From contig NC_081146.1 in NCBI RefSeq assembly GCF_958295425.1, positions 15,310,131 to 15,374,130 on the forward strand: DNA of 64,000 bases, written 5' to 3'. This DNA comes from Solea solea. Taxonomy: Eukaryota > Chordata > Actinopteri > Pleuronectiformes > Soleidae. How positions within the stretch are numbered: position 1 is the stretch's first letter; the number at the start of each line of letters is the position of its first letter. The notes beneath the pieces were generated by a model that did not search any database, was not told where the DNA came from, and was given only the letters and a program-made list of their open reading frames with translations. Shown here piece after piece: positions 24,826 to 36,357 of this stretch. Made by a program: the position numbers and the translations under genes.

Positions 24826-24898
24826 GCCCCAGTGGCCTAATGGATAAGGCACTGGCCTCCTAAGCCAGGGATTGTGGGTTCGAGTCCCATCTGGGGTG
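24826..24898 (+). tRNA. tRNA-Arg (anticodon CCT)
   Basis: This is a 73-base cloverleaf: acceptor stem GCCCCAG with CTGGGGT plus discriminator G, D arm GCCTAATGGATAAGGC, anticodon stem CTGGC/GCCAG around loop CTCCTAA (anticodon CCT, reads AGG), variable GGATT, and T arm GTGGG-TTCGAGT-CCCAT. All stems pair. Box A (TGGCCTAATGG) and box B (GGTTCGAGTCC) are intact. A TTTT at 24,904-24,907, six bases after the gene, is a suitable RNA polymerase III terminator. There is no intron, and CCA is not encoded, as is usual in eukaryotes. It lies in RBMS3 intron 1 in the sense direction and is flanked by a TTAGGG-like dispersed repeat. It appears functional. Expression cannot be judged from sequence. Confidence 0.97.
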
Positions 24899-24903
24899 AA
24901 AGG

Positions 24904-24907
24904 TTTT
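24904..24907 (+). terminator. Pol III terminator of tRNA-Arg(CCT)
   Basis: A TTTT run starts six bases after the tRNA 3' end, the usual distance for RNA polymerase III termination. Confidence 0.75.
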
Positions 24908-26599
24908 GGGCAGCCCAGAGGATCCTGGTGCCCCTGAGCCCCCTTACACTCAACGTGTAAGTGTGTTAGATATAGGTATTTAGTTGCTATGCTTAGGGTC
25001 AGGGACTAGTGGAATCATTGTGTCCTCACTGAAATGCTGTGTGTGTGGCCCCATAAAACATCTCAGTTATACATCTATATGGCCCTTGACATCAGCCTAT
25101 AATCGACCACACAGTGTTTGATCTGCCTCTGTCTCTCTCTGACTTTAAATATGAGGTGTACTTCTCTTTCTCAAGAAAACAGAGGACATTTTGACACTGT
25201 GGGGATATATTGGCTGTTTCTTGCAACGTCCAAGGGCTTTTTGAGGGTTAAGACTTGGTTTTAGGGTTAGGGTCACAATTTGGTTTAGGTTAGGCTAAGC
25301 TGTTAGGCATGTACAGTGGAAGAGATGGTTAAGATTAGAGTAAGAGACTAGTATTTGCACTGATACATTGTGAGTGTGCATGTGCACACGTGTTTGCACA
25401 TGTGTTAAAATGTTTCATTGCAGGAGTTCAGGATGTTGTCAGGATGTGGTACTTTGTGTGCAATGGTCAAAAGCAGACACAGATTGTGGTTGTAATTTAT
25501 TTATTTATTTTTAGCTCCGTTTCACACTATACACCCGTCTCTCTATCTCTCTCGCTCTCACTCATTTTTCTGCTGGGAAATATAAACGGTGTCTTCTTTA
25601 TAATTCTATTGTTCTTGATTCCACCGACTCGAGACTCTCTTCCTGTGGAGATCAGTCATGTCGGAGTGCGACCGGTACACCTGCGCCGCCTTCACTGCCC
25701 TTTATCGCCAGTCTTTAAAGAGACACAGTCACGCACAAATGCACCACCTTTACATAAAGGCAGTTATGAAACGACCGGCTTAAACTAACAATACTTAGCC
25801 AGATGACACGTGTAAATGTGAAGCTATTAAACACAGAATGGCTCTTACTCTGCCTCCGTAATGGGCTGCAGGTACAGTTTGTGTACATTAGCAAGGGGGG
25901 GGAGGAAGGGGCGGGATGCCCTCTCATGTAGTCTCGATGCCGTATATCATAGATGTAACAGGGTCTCGGGGGGGAACAAAGGCTCAGATTATGCTCAAGC
26001 TTATCCGTATTGTTGCTTTCCGTGTGTGGTTAGTTGGAATTTAACCAGAAGATACATATCTGTAGGGACAAGTGATCGCTCCTATCTATTCATCTTAAGT
26101 GCAATCAATGTTAAGGATTTTCTTAGCTGCCACTGTGAGCTGCTTTCAGCTGGCATATTCTCGATGCCTGTTGTGTTGCTTTGAGGGCATGATTTAGTAA
26201 TCTGCCCGAAAGCATTTTTCTCACATTTTGCTGGAAATTATGAAATGAAATGTGTAAATGGACCATAATTCAAAGTGCAGAAAATAAATTATCAAAGCTT
26301 GCTGTTGCTGCTGAGCGTGTGAGATGTGGAGAAATGTGTCATCGCTGCAAATTTCCCAGCAGTAACACAGACGTCTGACATGTTTCCTATATATGCAGGG
26401 AAATGATGCACATGTAGAGCAACAAGAACATTTTGCTCAACTTGGATCTTGCACGATGTCACACCTGTTTGTGAAATGCAATTCATGAATCGACAGATAC
26501 GTTCTGTTTTTCTCATATATGTCTTTTTAACTTCTGATCAGGATTGACTGAGGACGTGATTCTCTGATAATAATCATTAAGAGCAGGATAAGAGGGAGA

Positions 26600-26830
26600 C
26601 TGAGGGGGAAGAAAAGCCACATTATCAACCAGCCAATCTGTAGTTTGCTGCAGATCAGTGTGCTAATATGCTCAGCGGCACACAAGGAGCTTTAATTAGG
26701 GTAATGAGGAACAGCGTTCGGTTGATATCAAAGTAATGACACATATGCATCTAAATAGAATGTTCCATCCCTTCAAAAATGAGTTTTCACATTCAATTAC
26801 TCTCTAATATGCACTGAACAAATGTGGTCA
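26600..26830. promoter_or_regulatory. Candidate conserved noncoding element 1
   Basis: Unique, repeat-free, AT-rich sequence with a TTAATTAG homeodomain-type core near 26,692 and an ATGCAT near 26,745. Its composition is like that of vertebrate developmental enhancers. This is a guess from texture alone. Confidence 0.25.
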
Positions 26831-27879
26831 GTGCTGTTCTGTGATGAGTAAATATCATAAAGGCAGGGGGGGTGAGATGGACACACACGACATGGGGATA
26901 ATGCGTGTGTACATAACAGAAATCCGTCCCATCCTCCCTCTCACATCTCCTCCTTCCTTGTTTCCTTTAAAGCTTCTGTTCTTCCTCCTGTCAAACATAA
27001 AGCACTTTACCAAAGCACAAACATGGATCATAAATTATTCAGCACACATCACACTCATGCATATAAAAAAAAAACACTATTGCGGGTGTGTGCGGTGTGC
27101 ACGGTAAACAGAGGTTATAGGCGTTATATAGCCCAGCATGCATTCTGTTCAGGCCCCGTTTCTCCTCACCCATCTGCCCGCCTGCCTATCAGCTGTAGTT
27201 TTACAACCAGCAGTATTATCCTTTGCTTCTTGTTTAAGACCCAGCTATTCTGTTTGGATCTCAGCTCTGCTCTTGGTAACATTATATGCCAAAGTAGAAA
27301 ATAGACAAGGGCCTTATGTTGCCTTCTTCTAATGCCCTAACACCCAACACTCTCTTGCTCTTGCTTTTCTCTCCCACTGTGATCTGGGCTCTCTCCGTCT
27401 TTCTCCCTCTCTCCCACCATCTGTTCAGTTTGCTGGGCATGGGTAGTTTTTACTGCTTAAAAGGGACTCTCCTAACCACCCATATATGTCCATTTATTAT
27501 TCTCCGTGGGCTGTTCTATTCTGGTCCCAGTACAGTAGCAGACGATGACCAGCGACTTGCTATGTTGCATAGAGCGAAAAAAGAAAAAAAGAAAAAAAAA
27601 GCCTCAGCAGGTCAGCGCACGTACAGAGAGGTGAGAGAGAGACTCACCCCCGCCTGTGCGGGTAGGGATGGAGGAGAAAAGGGGGCACGAGAAGGAGAGG
27701 ACAGCGCAATATATTGTCATCAAGAGAACAGATGACTGTGGAGAAAAGAATTAAGAGGAGGAAGCAGAAGAAAAAAATGAGATGAAGATCCAAGGGGAAA
27801 TAAAAGAGTGATGCAGTGAAGAAGACAGAGTTGTTGGCTGGGTCAGAGAATAATGGTGCTGCTGCATTTTTAATAGTTG

Positions 27880-28080
27880 GCCACTTTGTAGCGACCCCTG
27901 TCTAATGGATTCTCTGCCTCTTAAAAGCTCCTGTCAGAGCCCTCTATCTCAAACAGATACCTCGGAAATTGCCGAGGGCTCCGATATTCCCCAACACTTC
28001 CTGATAGAATGTCCAATTATCTAATATTGTCTGGCTGCAAACACAATTCCGGTAATTAAGTATGCAGATGTTTTGACAAA
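27880..28080. promoter_or_regulatory. Candidate conserved noncoding element 2
   Basis: Unique sequence with balanced composition and a GGTAATTAAGTATGCAGATG block at 28,051-28,070 (homeodomain and POU-like cores). Conservation cannot be tested here. Confidence 0.25.
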
Positions 28081-28633
28081 TCATGTTTAGAGCTCATTTT
28101 ACTTGCAAGCAGCAACTAGTAAAATGCAGTGGGCATAAAAAAATGCCACGACTCCAACAATTCGGCCATCGTTGTGTTGGCTTGTACAACACTGTGCCCA
28201 GGACTGCATTGATGTGAAATGAAAAGTAAAAGATGAGGAGCACAACCTCGAGTTGTTTAGAGTGCGCGTCTGTACAAACATGTCACAAATACCACTATTG
28301 TGATCAAGTATTAGTCACAAACTGTTCAGACACCTCTCCAAGGTTGACAGTGAATAGTGTTAGAAATGCTGAAAATGAAGTGCATCTGCTTGATATTTAA
28401 GATTCATGACTCATGACGAGAGTTGCGATGATTTGTTAAAGGCACCAAAGGTACAAATGACTCATCCATGACATCACATGTGTGTGACATTTTTAAATAG
28501 CCTTGTAACTGGTTTGATCAACCACATTTATGTGCACCGCAAAATGAGCCTACCGTACATGATGTCATATACAACATTGACGTTGTAAACTTCAACATGT
28601 ATATATGATGCTTTATTCAGTTAAATAAAGACA

Positions 28634-29165
28634 GAAGTGGGAAATAATGAATTACATTTACTCACATTACTGTAATTGAGTCGTTTTTTTGTGTACTTCT
28701 ACACAAGTAATGACTTTACTAGAAAATTACTACTATTATTTTTTTTGGACATACTGCACTTCACTACGTTTTAAATCACATCCTGAGTAACAAAACAATA
28801 TTGGCATGAATTAAACGGATGAGGACAGGTGAGTGATGAGGACAGGTGAGTGATGAGGACAGGTGAGTGACGAGGACGGGTGAGTGACGAGGACAGGTGA
28901 ATGATGAGCACAGGTGAGTGATGAGGACAGGTGAATTGGCTGAGTGAGTGAGTAGGTTAAAGCATGTGTGACCTCTGACCCATTTTTGTCCTTTTTGCAC
29001 GACACAAGATCCCCAACCTTGTTAAAAAAAATGTTTAAACAAGCTACTTTTTTTACTTGAGTACATTTTTAGACCAGTACTTTTTCTTGTACTTGAGTAA
29101 AAAAAATGTTTTTAATTAAAATTGTGCTACTTTTACTTGAGTAGAATATTATTCCACTACGTACC
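28634..29165. mobile_element. Teleost dispersed repeat of the TACTTTTACTTGAGTA type
   Basis: Sequence at 28,634-28,740 (GGGAAATAATGAATTACATT, ACTGTAATTGAGT) and 29,020-29,165 (TACTTTTTTTACTTGAGTAC, GCTACTTTTACTTGAGTAGA) matches pieces of a very common fish interspersed repeat that I recognise by these phrases. The two parts are separated by a stretch holding a 17-bp minisatellite. Boundaries are approximate. Confidence 0.5.
28818..28936 (+). repeat. 17-bp minisatellite, seven units
   Basis: Seven tandem units of GATGAGGACAGGTGAGT occupy exactly 119 bases. Units 1-3 are identical, unit 4 has CGGGTGAGT, units 5 and 7 have CAGGTGAAT, and unit 6 has GAGCAC. Every unit contains a sequence close to a 5' splice donor (CAG|GTGAGT) in the sense direction of RBMS3. 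The units have no unique spacers, so it is not CRISPR-like. Confidence 0.92.
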
Positions 29166-31051
29166 ATCACATCATTTATATAATTAAACATAGTACATTA
29201 GACTTAATTTGTATTTATTCTGTACAATGGATGCACTGATTTCAAGACTTATTTCTTAAATTCACATTTATTCATTCATTTCATTTGTTATACATCTAAT
29301 GCTGATCTTTCATTTGTTTTAACAAGTGAAAATCTTGCGTCGGCACATTTGTTTTTATTGTAACAGTGCGACAATACCTTGCGATGTCACATCATACAGT
29401 GTATGTATAAATACATAATGAATCCATGTTCATCTTAAACATGAATTCTGTGCCATCACTATCATAGTGATGTGGGGATTTCACGCGGACATTTCTTCCT
29501 CTGATTTTTCATTCACTGTGTGAACTCCCTGGTGAGACCGAGTGACGGGGAGAGCGTGAGGGTTAGTGCATTAGGCGTTGAGTGATCGCTCCAACAGAGA
29601 CCTGAGGGATAATTGAAAGATTTGCCTTGGACTTTTTTTCTCCCCGTATACTATTCCTTACATTTCTTAGCTGCTGTATTTAATTAATTATGATAAGATT
29701 GACTGAATCAACATCTTCTTATAAAATATGAGATAGGAAGATGTTTTTTTTTTTTTTTCTACATTCACTGGAGGAAACACAAAGAATGACATGAAGCCCC
29801 TTTATTTTTTGTTCTCTGGCAGTTGACAAAGACAACACCTGGTCTGGGTAAACACGAGTCTGATGAAGCAACAGCACAGACTTCAAGTCTGTATAATTCT
29901 ACACTAATTATAATGTAATTTGTTAGCATTCCCTATTCCAAACCCAAGCATGAGTGGGAGCAGGAGGGTTTTGGTCAGAATGTGACCCCGTTCAGACCTG
30001 CATTCTGATTTGTTGACACACAGTGTCCTCAAAGACATCCTGAATCTGTCCTCAGATCTGAAGAAGCCCACATTTAGAGTTTGGAGACACATGTGGCCGC
30101 ACATCTGAGCGTGCATGAATGTAATCCTTCCTCAGGACACATTAAATCACATCGCTACTTCAGTCAATAACAAATCCGGCTTAATTTTTCATGGTTGGTT
30201 TGTACCTGTTGATATAACACATCTTATTATTACAGCACACACACATGCACTTTGCTTTCTCGTATTATGAACCGTATTAAAGGTAAAGCCCTCAAAATGA
30301 GATCCTACAATGTTTCACCAAAGTCATGTCTGGGCCAAATAATTACTGGCCTTCAGGAGTTTAAGATTGTGTATTATGTACTTATTTAGAATGCGAGAAT
30401 TTAATCCTCTTCAAAATGACTCAAGACATGAATTTTGAAAAAAGGGACTGTTTCATTGTGTTGTTAATATTATGAAAATGTTCTCATTTATGTGATGAGC
30501 AGCAGAAATTAGGGAGACAAACATTTCTTTCAAAAAGAAATGACTCATTCTTGAGTCGTGACATTATTCAAACCCCAGGAGGATATTCAACCTAATCTCA
30601 GACTATTTCTTCTCCTTTATACTCTGATGTCTCACCTTACTGACTGCTTAACACCGGCAGCGCTTAAATGTGTGCAACGTTCGAGCACTTTCAAGCGCAC
30701 AGAGACAAGACAGTAGGACGTCTCCAAGTGTGCATGGACTGTGGTGCTCGACCTCTGCACTCCTTTCTCCGTCCCAGGGGAATATATAAAGACACACGGT
30801 TTAAACTCTATAAAACTGCCACAGTGTGTGCCCTCACAGACAGTTTAGCTGGGTTACAGACACACTCTTGTCCCTGAGCCAGAGGTGACTGACCAGGCCA
30901 AACATCTCCTGTTCCCTGCTAATGAAATCCTGAATAAAACCCTCCCTGCTCTGCTTGAACACATACACACACACACACACAATGCATAATTCCAAACACA
31001 CAAAGATAGACACCCACTCTCCAAGGCTTCAGCCACACACACACACACACA

Positions 31052-31295
31052 CTCCTCTTTAGGACATTTTCTGGCATAAACACTGACCATGTCAGGACCA
31101 GTTGTCCTCATGGAGACCAAAATCTGGTCCTAATAAGGCATAATCTCACTTGTGAGAGAGCAGATTTGAGTTGTGGTTAGGCTAAGGTTATAGGGTTAGT
31201 TATTAACTGGTTATGGTTAAGGTTAGGGATAAGGCTGTCCCAAAAGAATGGACGTCATTCCAGTGTCTTTACAAGAACCTCTGTGTGTGTATTGA
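31052..31295 (+). repeat. Dispersed CACTGACC repeat, copy b
   Basis: Contains GGACATTTTCTGGCATAAAC, CACTGACCATGTCAGGACCA and CATGGAGACCAAAATCTGG, followed by a TTAGGG-like tract. CA repeats lie just upstream (31,034-31,052). Confidence 0.75.
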
Positions 31296-31390
31296 CATGC
31301 GTGTTTTAGGCACTTCAAACTTATCCTGTTGCTGATTACAGGAAGCAGGGTCACTAATGACACGAAAGCAAGCTGTTTGTATTGTGCGTT

Positions 31391-31422
<32 letters not shown>

Positions 31423-32311
31423 GAAAGAGTGTGCCGAATTATATTTCAATGGTTTTCTAAAGATAGTACAAGACCAACACAAACCAACATCATCTTGTGT
31501 TGTCTGTCGGTTGGCTGCTCTGACGTTTGTGACATTTCAACTTGCCTTTTAAGAGATAGAAACGCATTCACTTGTAAATCAAAAGCAATTTTTAATTTTA
31601 ATCAGGCTAATTTCTGGTCGGCATTCTTCTCCCTCTTCTTCTTCTTGGACTCCTACCATTCTGTCAGTAATTATTTGAGAATTATTTGAAGAACTGTCTC
31701 GTCCTAATAAATGATATTTGTGGTTTTTAGATATCAGGGCTTACAGTTTTGATGCAATTCAAGGAGACCTTGAAAAATGTCATTGGTTGTACTTTTGTTC
31801 AGTGGAAAATCATTTTCCTACCAAATCTCAGTCTGGGCACTGGCCAACGCAGCTGACTGGGCACAGATTGTTAGGGCACATTCAGCATCCATTCATTCAC
31901 ACTACCGGCTCTCCTCAGTCCTCGGAGACAACCAGCCTTTTTTTTTTTCTCCAGAGTTGTGTGAGAGTGTGTGTGTTGTGTGCAAGTGTGTTCGTCCGCG
32001 TGTGAGCATGTGCTTGTGCCCTGGAGTGTGCGCGCGTGTTTCTGCTTGGGCCCAGAAACACTGTACGATGGGGCGAGACTGCCAAAGTGAGACGTAAACA
32101 TAGACTACAAAGGAGGAGAAGTAAAATGTGTGCACGTGTGTGTGTGTGTGTGTGGATGGTGTGTGTGGACCAACTTTGTAGCTTTCAGTGAAGTGTTGAT
32201 TTGAGTGGAAGTTGAGGGAGGAGATGGGATAAAAGGCCTGAGAAGATTAGGCTGGCACACACAACTGAGGCGTGCTGTATACTGCCTGGCCTTTCAGTGC
32301 ACTCTGTACTG

Positions 32312-32313
<2 letters not shown>

Positions 32314-32373
<60 letters not shown>
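32314..32373 (+). repeat. (TG)30 microsatellite
   Basis: A pure 60-base TG array, the longest dinucleotide repeat in the window. Confidence 0.97.
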
Positions 32374-32374
<1 letters not shown>

Positions 32375-33749
32375 CTGAGAGGCTAGTACTTGTGTGTCAC
32401 TACTGAGGACGTCCAAATAGGGTTTGTGTGTGCAACTGTTGGATTCAGTTCCCCTGCTGCTGATACCAGTGCAGCTGTACAGTAAAGCAGCAGATTAGCA
32501 CAGAAACGCAGCCACGGAAACAGCACTGATATCTCTAATCACTGCTCTGACATCTCCAAAAGTGTTCTTACTCACTGTCTCGTTTTTTATCCAAGCGAGG
32601 AGATGGAAAATAGATTACAGACATCGCTGCTGTTTTTCATCTTTATTTCCTTTAATGTACTCATAACCTTGCAGTTTGTGCCAGCGGGAGGTTGAATTAC
32701 TGCCTTTTTCAGGCTTCCCCTCCTTGGACAACCCACAGTTCAAAGTCAGGGTAGTCTCGAACAATAATTGTCCATTGACTAAGAGTTTTGCAGAACTGTC
32801 TTTATATAATAGTCTGTGTGTGTAGGAGACTGTCAGGTGAAGGTAAAAATAACACTGAAAGGGGATTTAAGTGCTTGATCTAACTTGAACTGACAAAATA
32901 ATAGCTTCAAAAGTGGTACCCCTGCTTTTAAAATTTGATTAGTCATCTGTCCAGTTGCTTTTTGCAAAATTGCTCTAAAGCGAGGTTTGAAGATGCTCAG
33001 TTCACCTTTTGTTTAGTCTGGTCACCTCTGTTCACTGCCTGACCTTCAGAAGAGACAGAGACAGTATGTGGTCTGCTTCATTTATGTCTTAATGTCTGTG
33101 TGCCCATGCTTAGTTGACTAGCTGTTTACACATATACACAGCTGCTGTGAGGATTTTCAAGCTCAGTTAGTCTGCAAGTGTTTGCGCCTACACTTGTGGA
33201 TGCCATTTTGAAGTCCATTAAAATGTACTTTGCACATTAGGAAGATGTTCTTTATGCAATATGCACTGAAGGGCATCAGTGCAGTACATTAAGAAGACCT
33301 TTAATATCAAAGCTTGACATTGTTCTCAGACTCTGCATATTTGTGGCTGTGGGTGTTTTCAAGGGTTCCTTCTGTCACTGGTGCCGTTTTGGGTTGAACT
33401 ATGAGTCACGGGTGACCGATTCATTGCAACACCACTGAAGTGCGCTGTGCTGAAGCAGTAATACTAAATCCTCCTCAACTCTTCCTGTTGTTGTTGTTAT
33501 TTTCTGTTTCGTTTCCCAAGAATTAGATTATCTTATGTTAATAATCACAAATGTAGAAAACAAAAACAACCCCTGTTTTAGCAGAAATGCCGGGACAATG
33601 CATTAGTATGGAAATGTAATCAAGTGATGGGCTGCCCAAAATCATCCTTAATGTTTGCACCTCATTTATTCTAGTGAATGTCAGGCACAGTCTGACGCTG
33701 GATGCTGTGACATGATTTTAATAAACAGGTTGAAGGACAAACAAAGAGA

Positions 33750-33750
33750 A

Positions 33751-33806
<56 letters not shown>
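33750..33806 (+). repeat. A-run plus (AT)n microsatellite
   Basis: About ten A followed by about 24 AT units. Confidence 0.95.
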
Positions 33807-33808
<2 letters not shown>

Positions 33809-34347
33809 AGTGAGTTGGACAGGGGCAACAGAACTCAATCAATAAGGAATCCCACACACTGTCGGCCTTACACTCAAGTATGTTCAGTGCTTTAATCCTG
33901 AGAAAGCTCAGACTACATGATCCAGTCAAGACGCAGGAACGCACACTTGATGTTTAATCAAACAATTTCAGGGAGGAGTTTCCCGGGATTTGGGATCTCA
34001 CAGAAACTTGCGCGATTTTACGGACACGGAGGCGGGCTGTCGTCGTCATCGTCAGTCAATAGCTGTTGTGTGTGCGCTGTTTTGTGCTGAGAAAAACTGT
34101 GTTTCCCGGTCAACTCGCTCGTATTGGTTATTGCAGTTTCTGCTCACGTCCAGTCGCTGTTCATATGAAACATGTTTAATACTTAAGATTTGAAGTCAGG
34201 AAGACTCTAATGCGTTCTGATGACGTTAAAATCGCATCTGTTCCCTCCCTGAATTGGCAGATAATCTGTTCAAATCTAGCTAAAATTGGAAGCCACACAA
34301 TTGTCAGAAGGGCCAGATCGAGATCTGAAATCTGCCCAATTATCTTA

Positions 34348-34399
34348 TCATTATTATTATTATTATTATTATTAGTAGTAGTATTATTATTATTATTAA
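34348..34399 (+). repeat. (ATT)n microsatellite
   Basis: ATT triplets with an interior AGTAGTAGT interruption. Confidence 0.92.
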
Positions 34400-35357
34400 T
34401 ACGTTAATTTGTGACATTTAGGAACTCGTCTCTCAACAGGCAAACATCAATATACACAGATTTACCTCGACAGGTTCCTGCAGACCCATTAAGTTACACA
34501 TTCATTATATGTATACATTGTGATGCTTATGGATCTATATTACAATCCCCTTAATGAATTAAAACTCACAAATTCGAACATGCATTCATACCATGTATTG
34601 GTATAAGTCTTTGTATGTGCAATACAATCCCATGTGGACAAATACACATGTACACACGACGGTTGTAAACTGTTCGGTTAGATGAAGTGGAAGCTCTGGT
34701 TACGTCAGGAGGACAGAAAATGCTAACTGTAGCACTCTTACCAACACCAACCCTTGAATTATCCTCTCAGCGGAGGTCGCACTCAGTCCTCCTAGTGTCT
34801 CTCAAGAAGAAATCAATGATAGAGGTGACATTCACATCAGTGTGGTAGGAGACCCACCTGCATATACGATCCACACAAAATAAATAGAGAGAAGATAATG
34901 ATGATGTTTTGTTTAGTCTTGACAGATTGACTGTGCTCGAGTGACTACATTCTCATCAGATATTTCAGATTTATTTTGTCTTTTTTGCATCGGTTTTGTG
35001 CGTTGTGCATGCTAAAAAGCTCATTCTGATGACTGCACTTGATTTATTTATCTCAGACGCACCAAAGTGGATTAAAATACTGCACAGGCAGATGTGAAAC
35101 TGCTGCCAGTCTTACACATTGATGATTCAAGTAATGAATTTATCAGTCAGTGTATTCCAGTAGAAACCCATTGGTAAGAGGAACTGAGACTCTGTACAGT
35201 CCAAAAACAAGTATGTATGAAAACAGGGTGTAGGATTAAAAATGTGTGGCAAGTATTTGAGGAAAGAAATCACACAGGACATACATGTGAAAATGCCATC
35301 TGCCACAGCTGCTTTTACAGACACGGAGACTGAGCACAGTAGCTCACTGTATACACA

Positions 35358-35379
35358 GGGGGGTGGGGGGGTGGGGGGA
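35358..35379 (+). other. G-quadruplex-prone motif 1
   Basis: G6-T-G7-T-G6. Three long G runs with single-base loops can supply four stacked runs. It is on the RBMS3 sense strand in intron 1. Confidence 0.6.
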
Positions 35380-35656
35380 GCTCATAGCATGATAGATATT
35401 ACACTATGACACTGTCAACTCCCACACTTGAGCCTTAATCTCAAATCATACTGTATTATCAAGGCACTGAAGTGGAGCAGGCTCAGGTGGTGTGGGTTAC
35501 GGTCAGGGGGAGTTGACTGCCGGTTTGTTCGTCTATGGGTTTTTTTTGTCATGGTAGGTCAAAGAAATTGTTAAAACACAGCACTGGAGCAGAAGTGGAG
35601 GATATAAAAGAGAGGATCAGAGTGAGAGGGGACAAAGGCACAGAAAACGCATAACG

Positions 35657-35692
35657 CGGGGTGGGGGTGTGGGGGTGTTGGGGGGGTGGGGG
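35657..35692 (+). other. G-quadruplex-prone motif 2
   Basis: Five runs of four or more G separated by loops of 1 to 4 bases (T, TGT, TGTT, T), a textbook quadruplex pattern, about 280 bases after motif 1 on the same strand. Confidence 0.7.
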
Positions 35693-36323
35693 TTGGAGTC
35701 CAGAGGAAAATATGAGAAGCTTTTGAAATAAGCCCATAAGAGGAAAGTTGTTTGGATCAAAGATCTCCCCAGCACTGGGAGGAATCTCCCCCTCATTGAA
35801 GTGGGACCAGCAGAGTCAGTTGCCTTTGTACACTGAAAAATTGAACTCTCTCCAATCCGTCTGACAGTTCCCATCCTTCATCATGCTGTATATCCTCTAC
35901 AGTCACTCGAATAACTCTAAACACTCTTGACTTCTCTTTGAAATATTGCAATGCTGAAATGCTTCTCAATTTTGCACTTTTTTTTTTTTCTATTAATGTA
36001 GGTATCTGGTTTTATTCCCCACCGAAGCAAGCTTTTTGATTAATGCTATGCTAAATTGCAAAAGTTAAAAAAAAAAAATAGAATTATATACTAGATGATG
36101 AGAGAGGAAATTAAATCTTAGCAGACTTTGTGTCAGGTGCAGAGAAAGAGACAGGAAGTCTTGCAGAATAACAGACTAAGTGATGAGCCCAGACAGAAGG
36201 GGAAATGGCACTGACAAAGTAAAGAAGAAAAACAGAGACACACTCTCATGCTTTCTTCTCTGGTACAGCCACAAGCTGTTAGTCTCGGTCTGCCAAGCTC
36301 GCTCAACTTCCCAGCCATAGATA

Positions 36324-36324
<1 letters not shown>

Positions 36325-36354
<30 letters not shown>
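36325..36354 (+). repeat. (GT)n microsatellite
   Basis: About 15 GT units. A run of about 15 G lies at 36,454-36,468. Confidence 0.93.

Positions 36355-36357
<3 letters not shown>

Larger units (their letters stand above)
24760..25065 (+). repeat. TTAGGG-like dispersed repeat around the tRNA gene
   Basis: The left part (24,766-24,818, GGGTTGGGGTTAGAATTAGG) and right part (24,985-25,055, GCTTAGGGTCAGGGACTAGT, GTGTCCTCACTG) look like the two halves of the inverted counterpart of the repeat at 2,915-3,180. The tRNA-Arg gene and about 90 flanking bases lie between them. Confidence 0.5.

Noticed and set aside
28818..28936. CRISPR-like regular array
   Set aside because: Units are contiguous 17-mers without spacers, in vertebrate DNA. 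It is a minisatellite.
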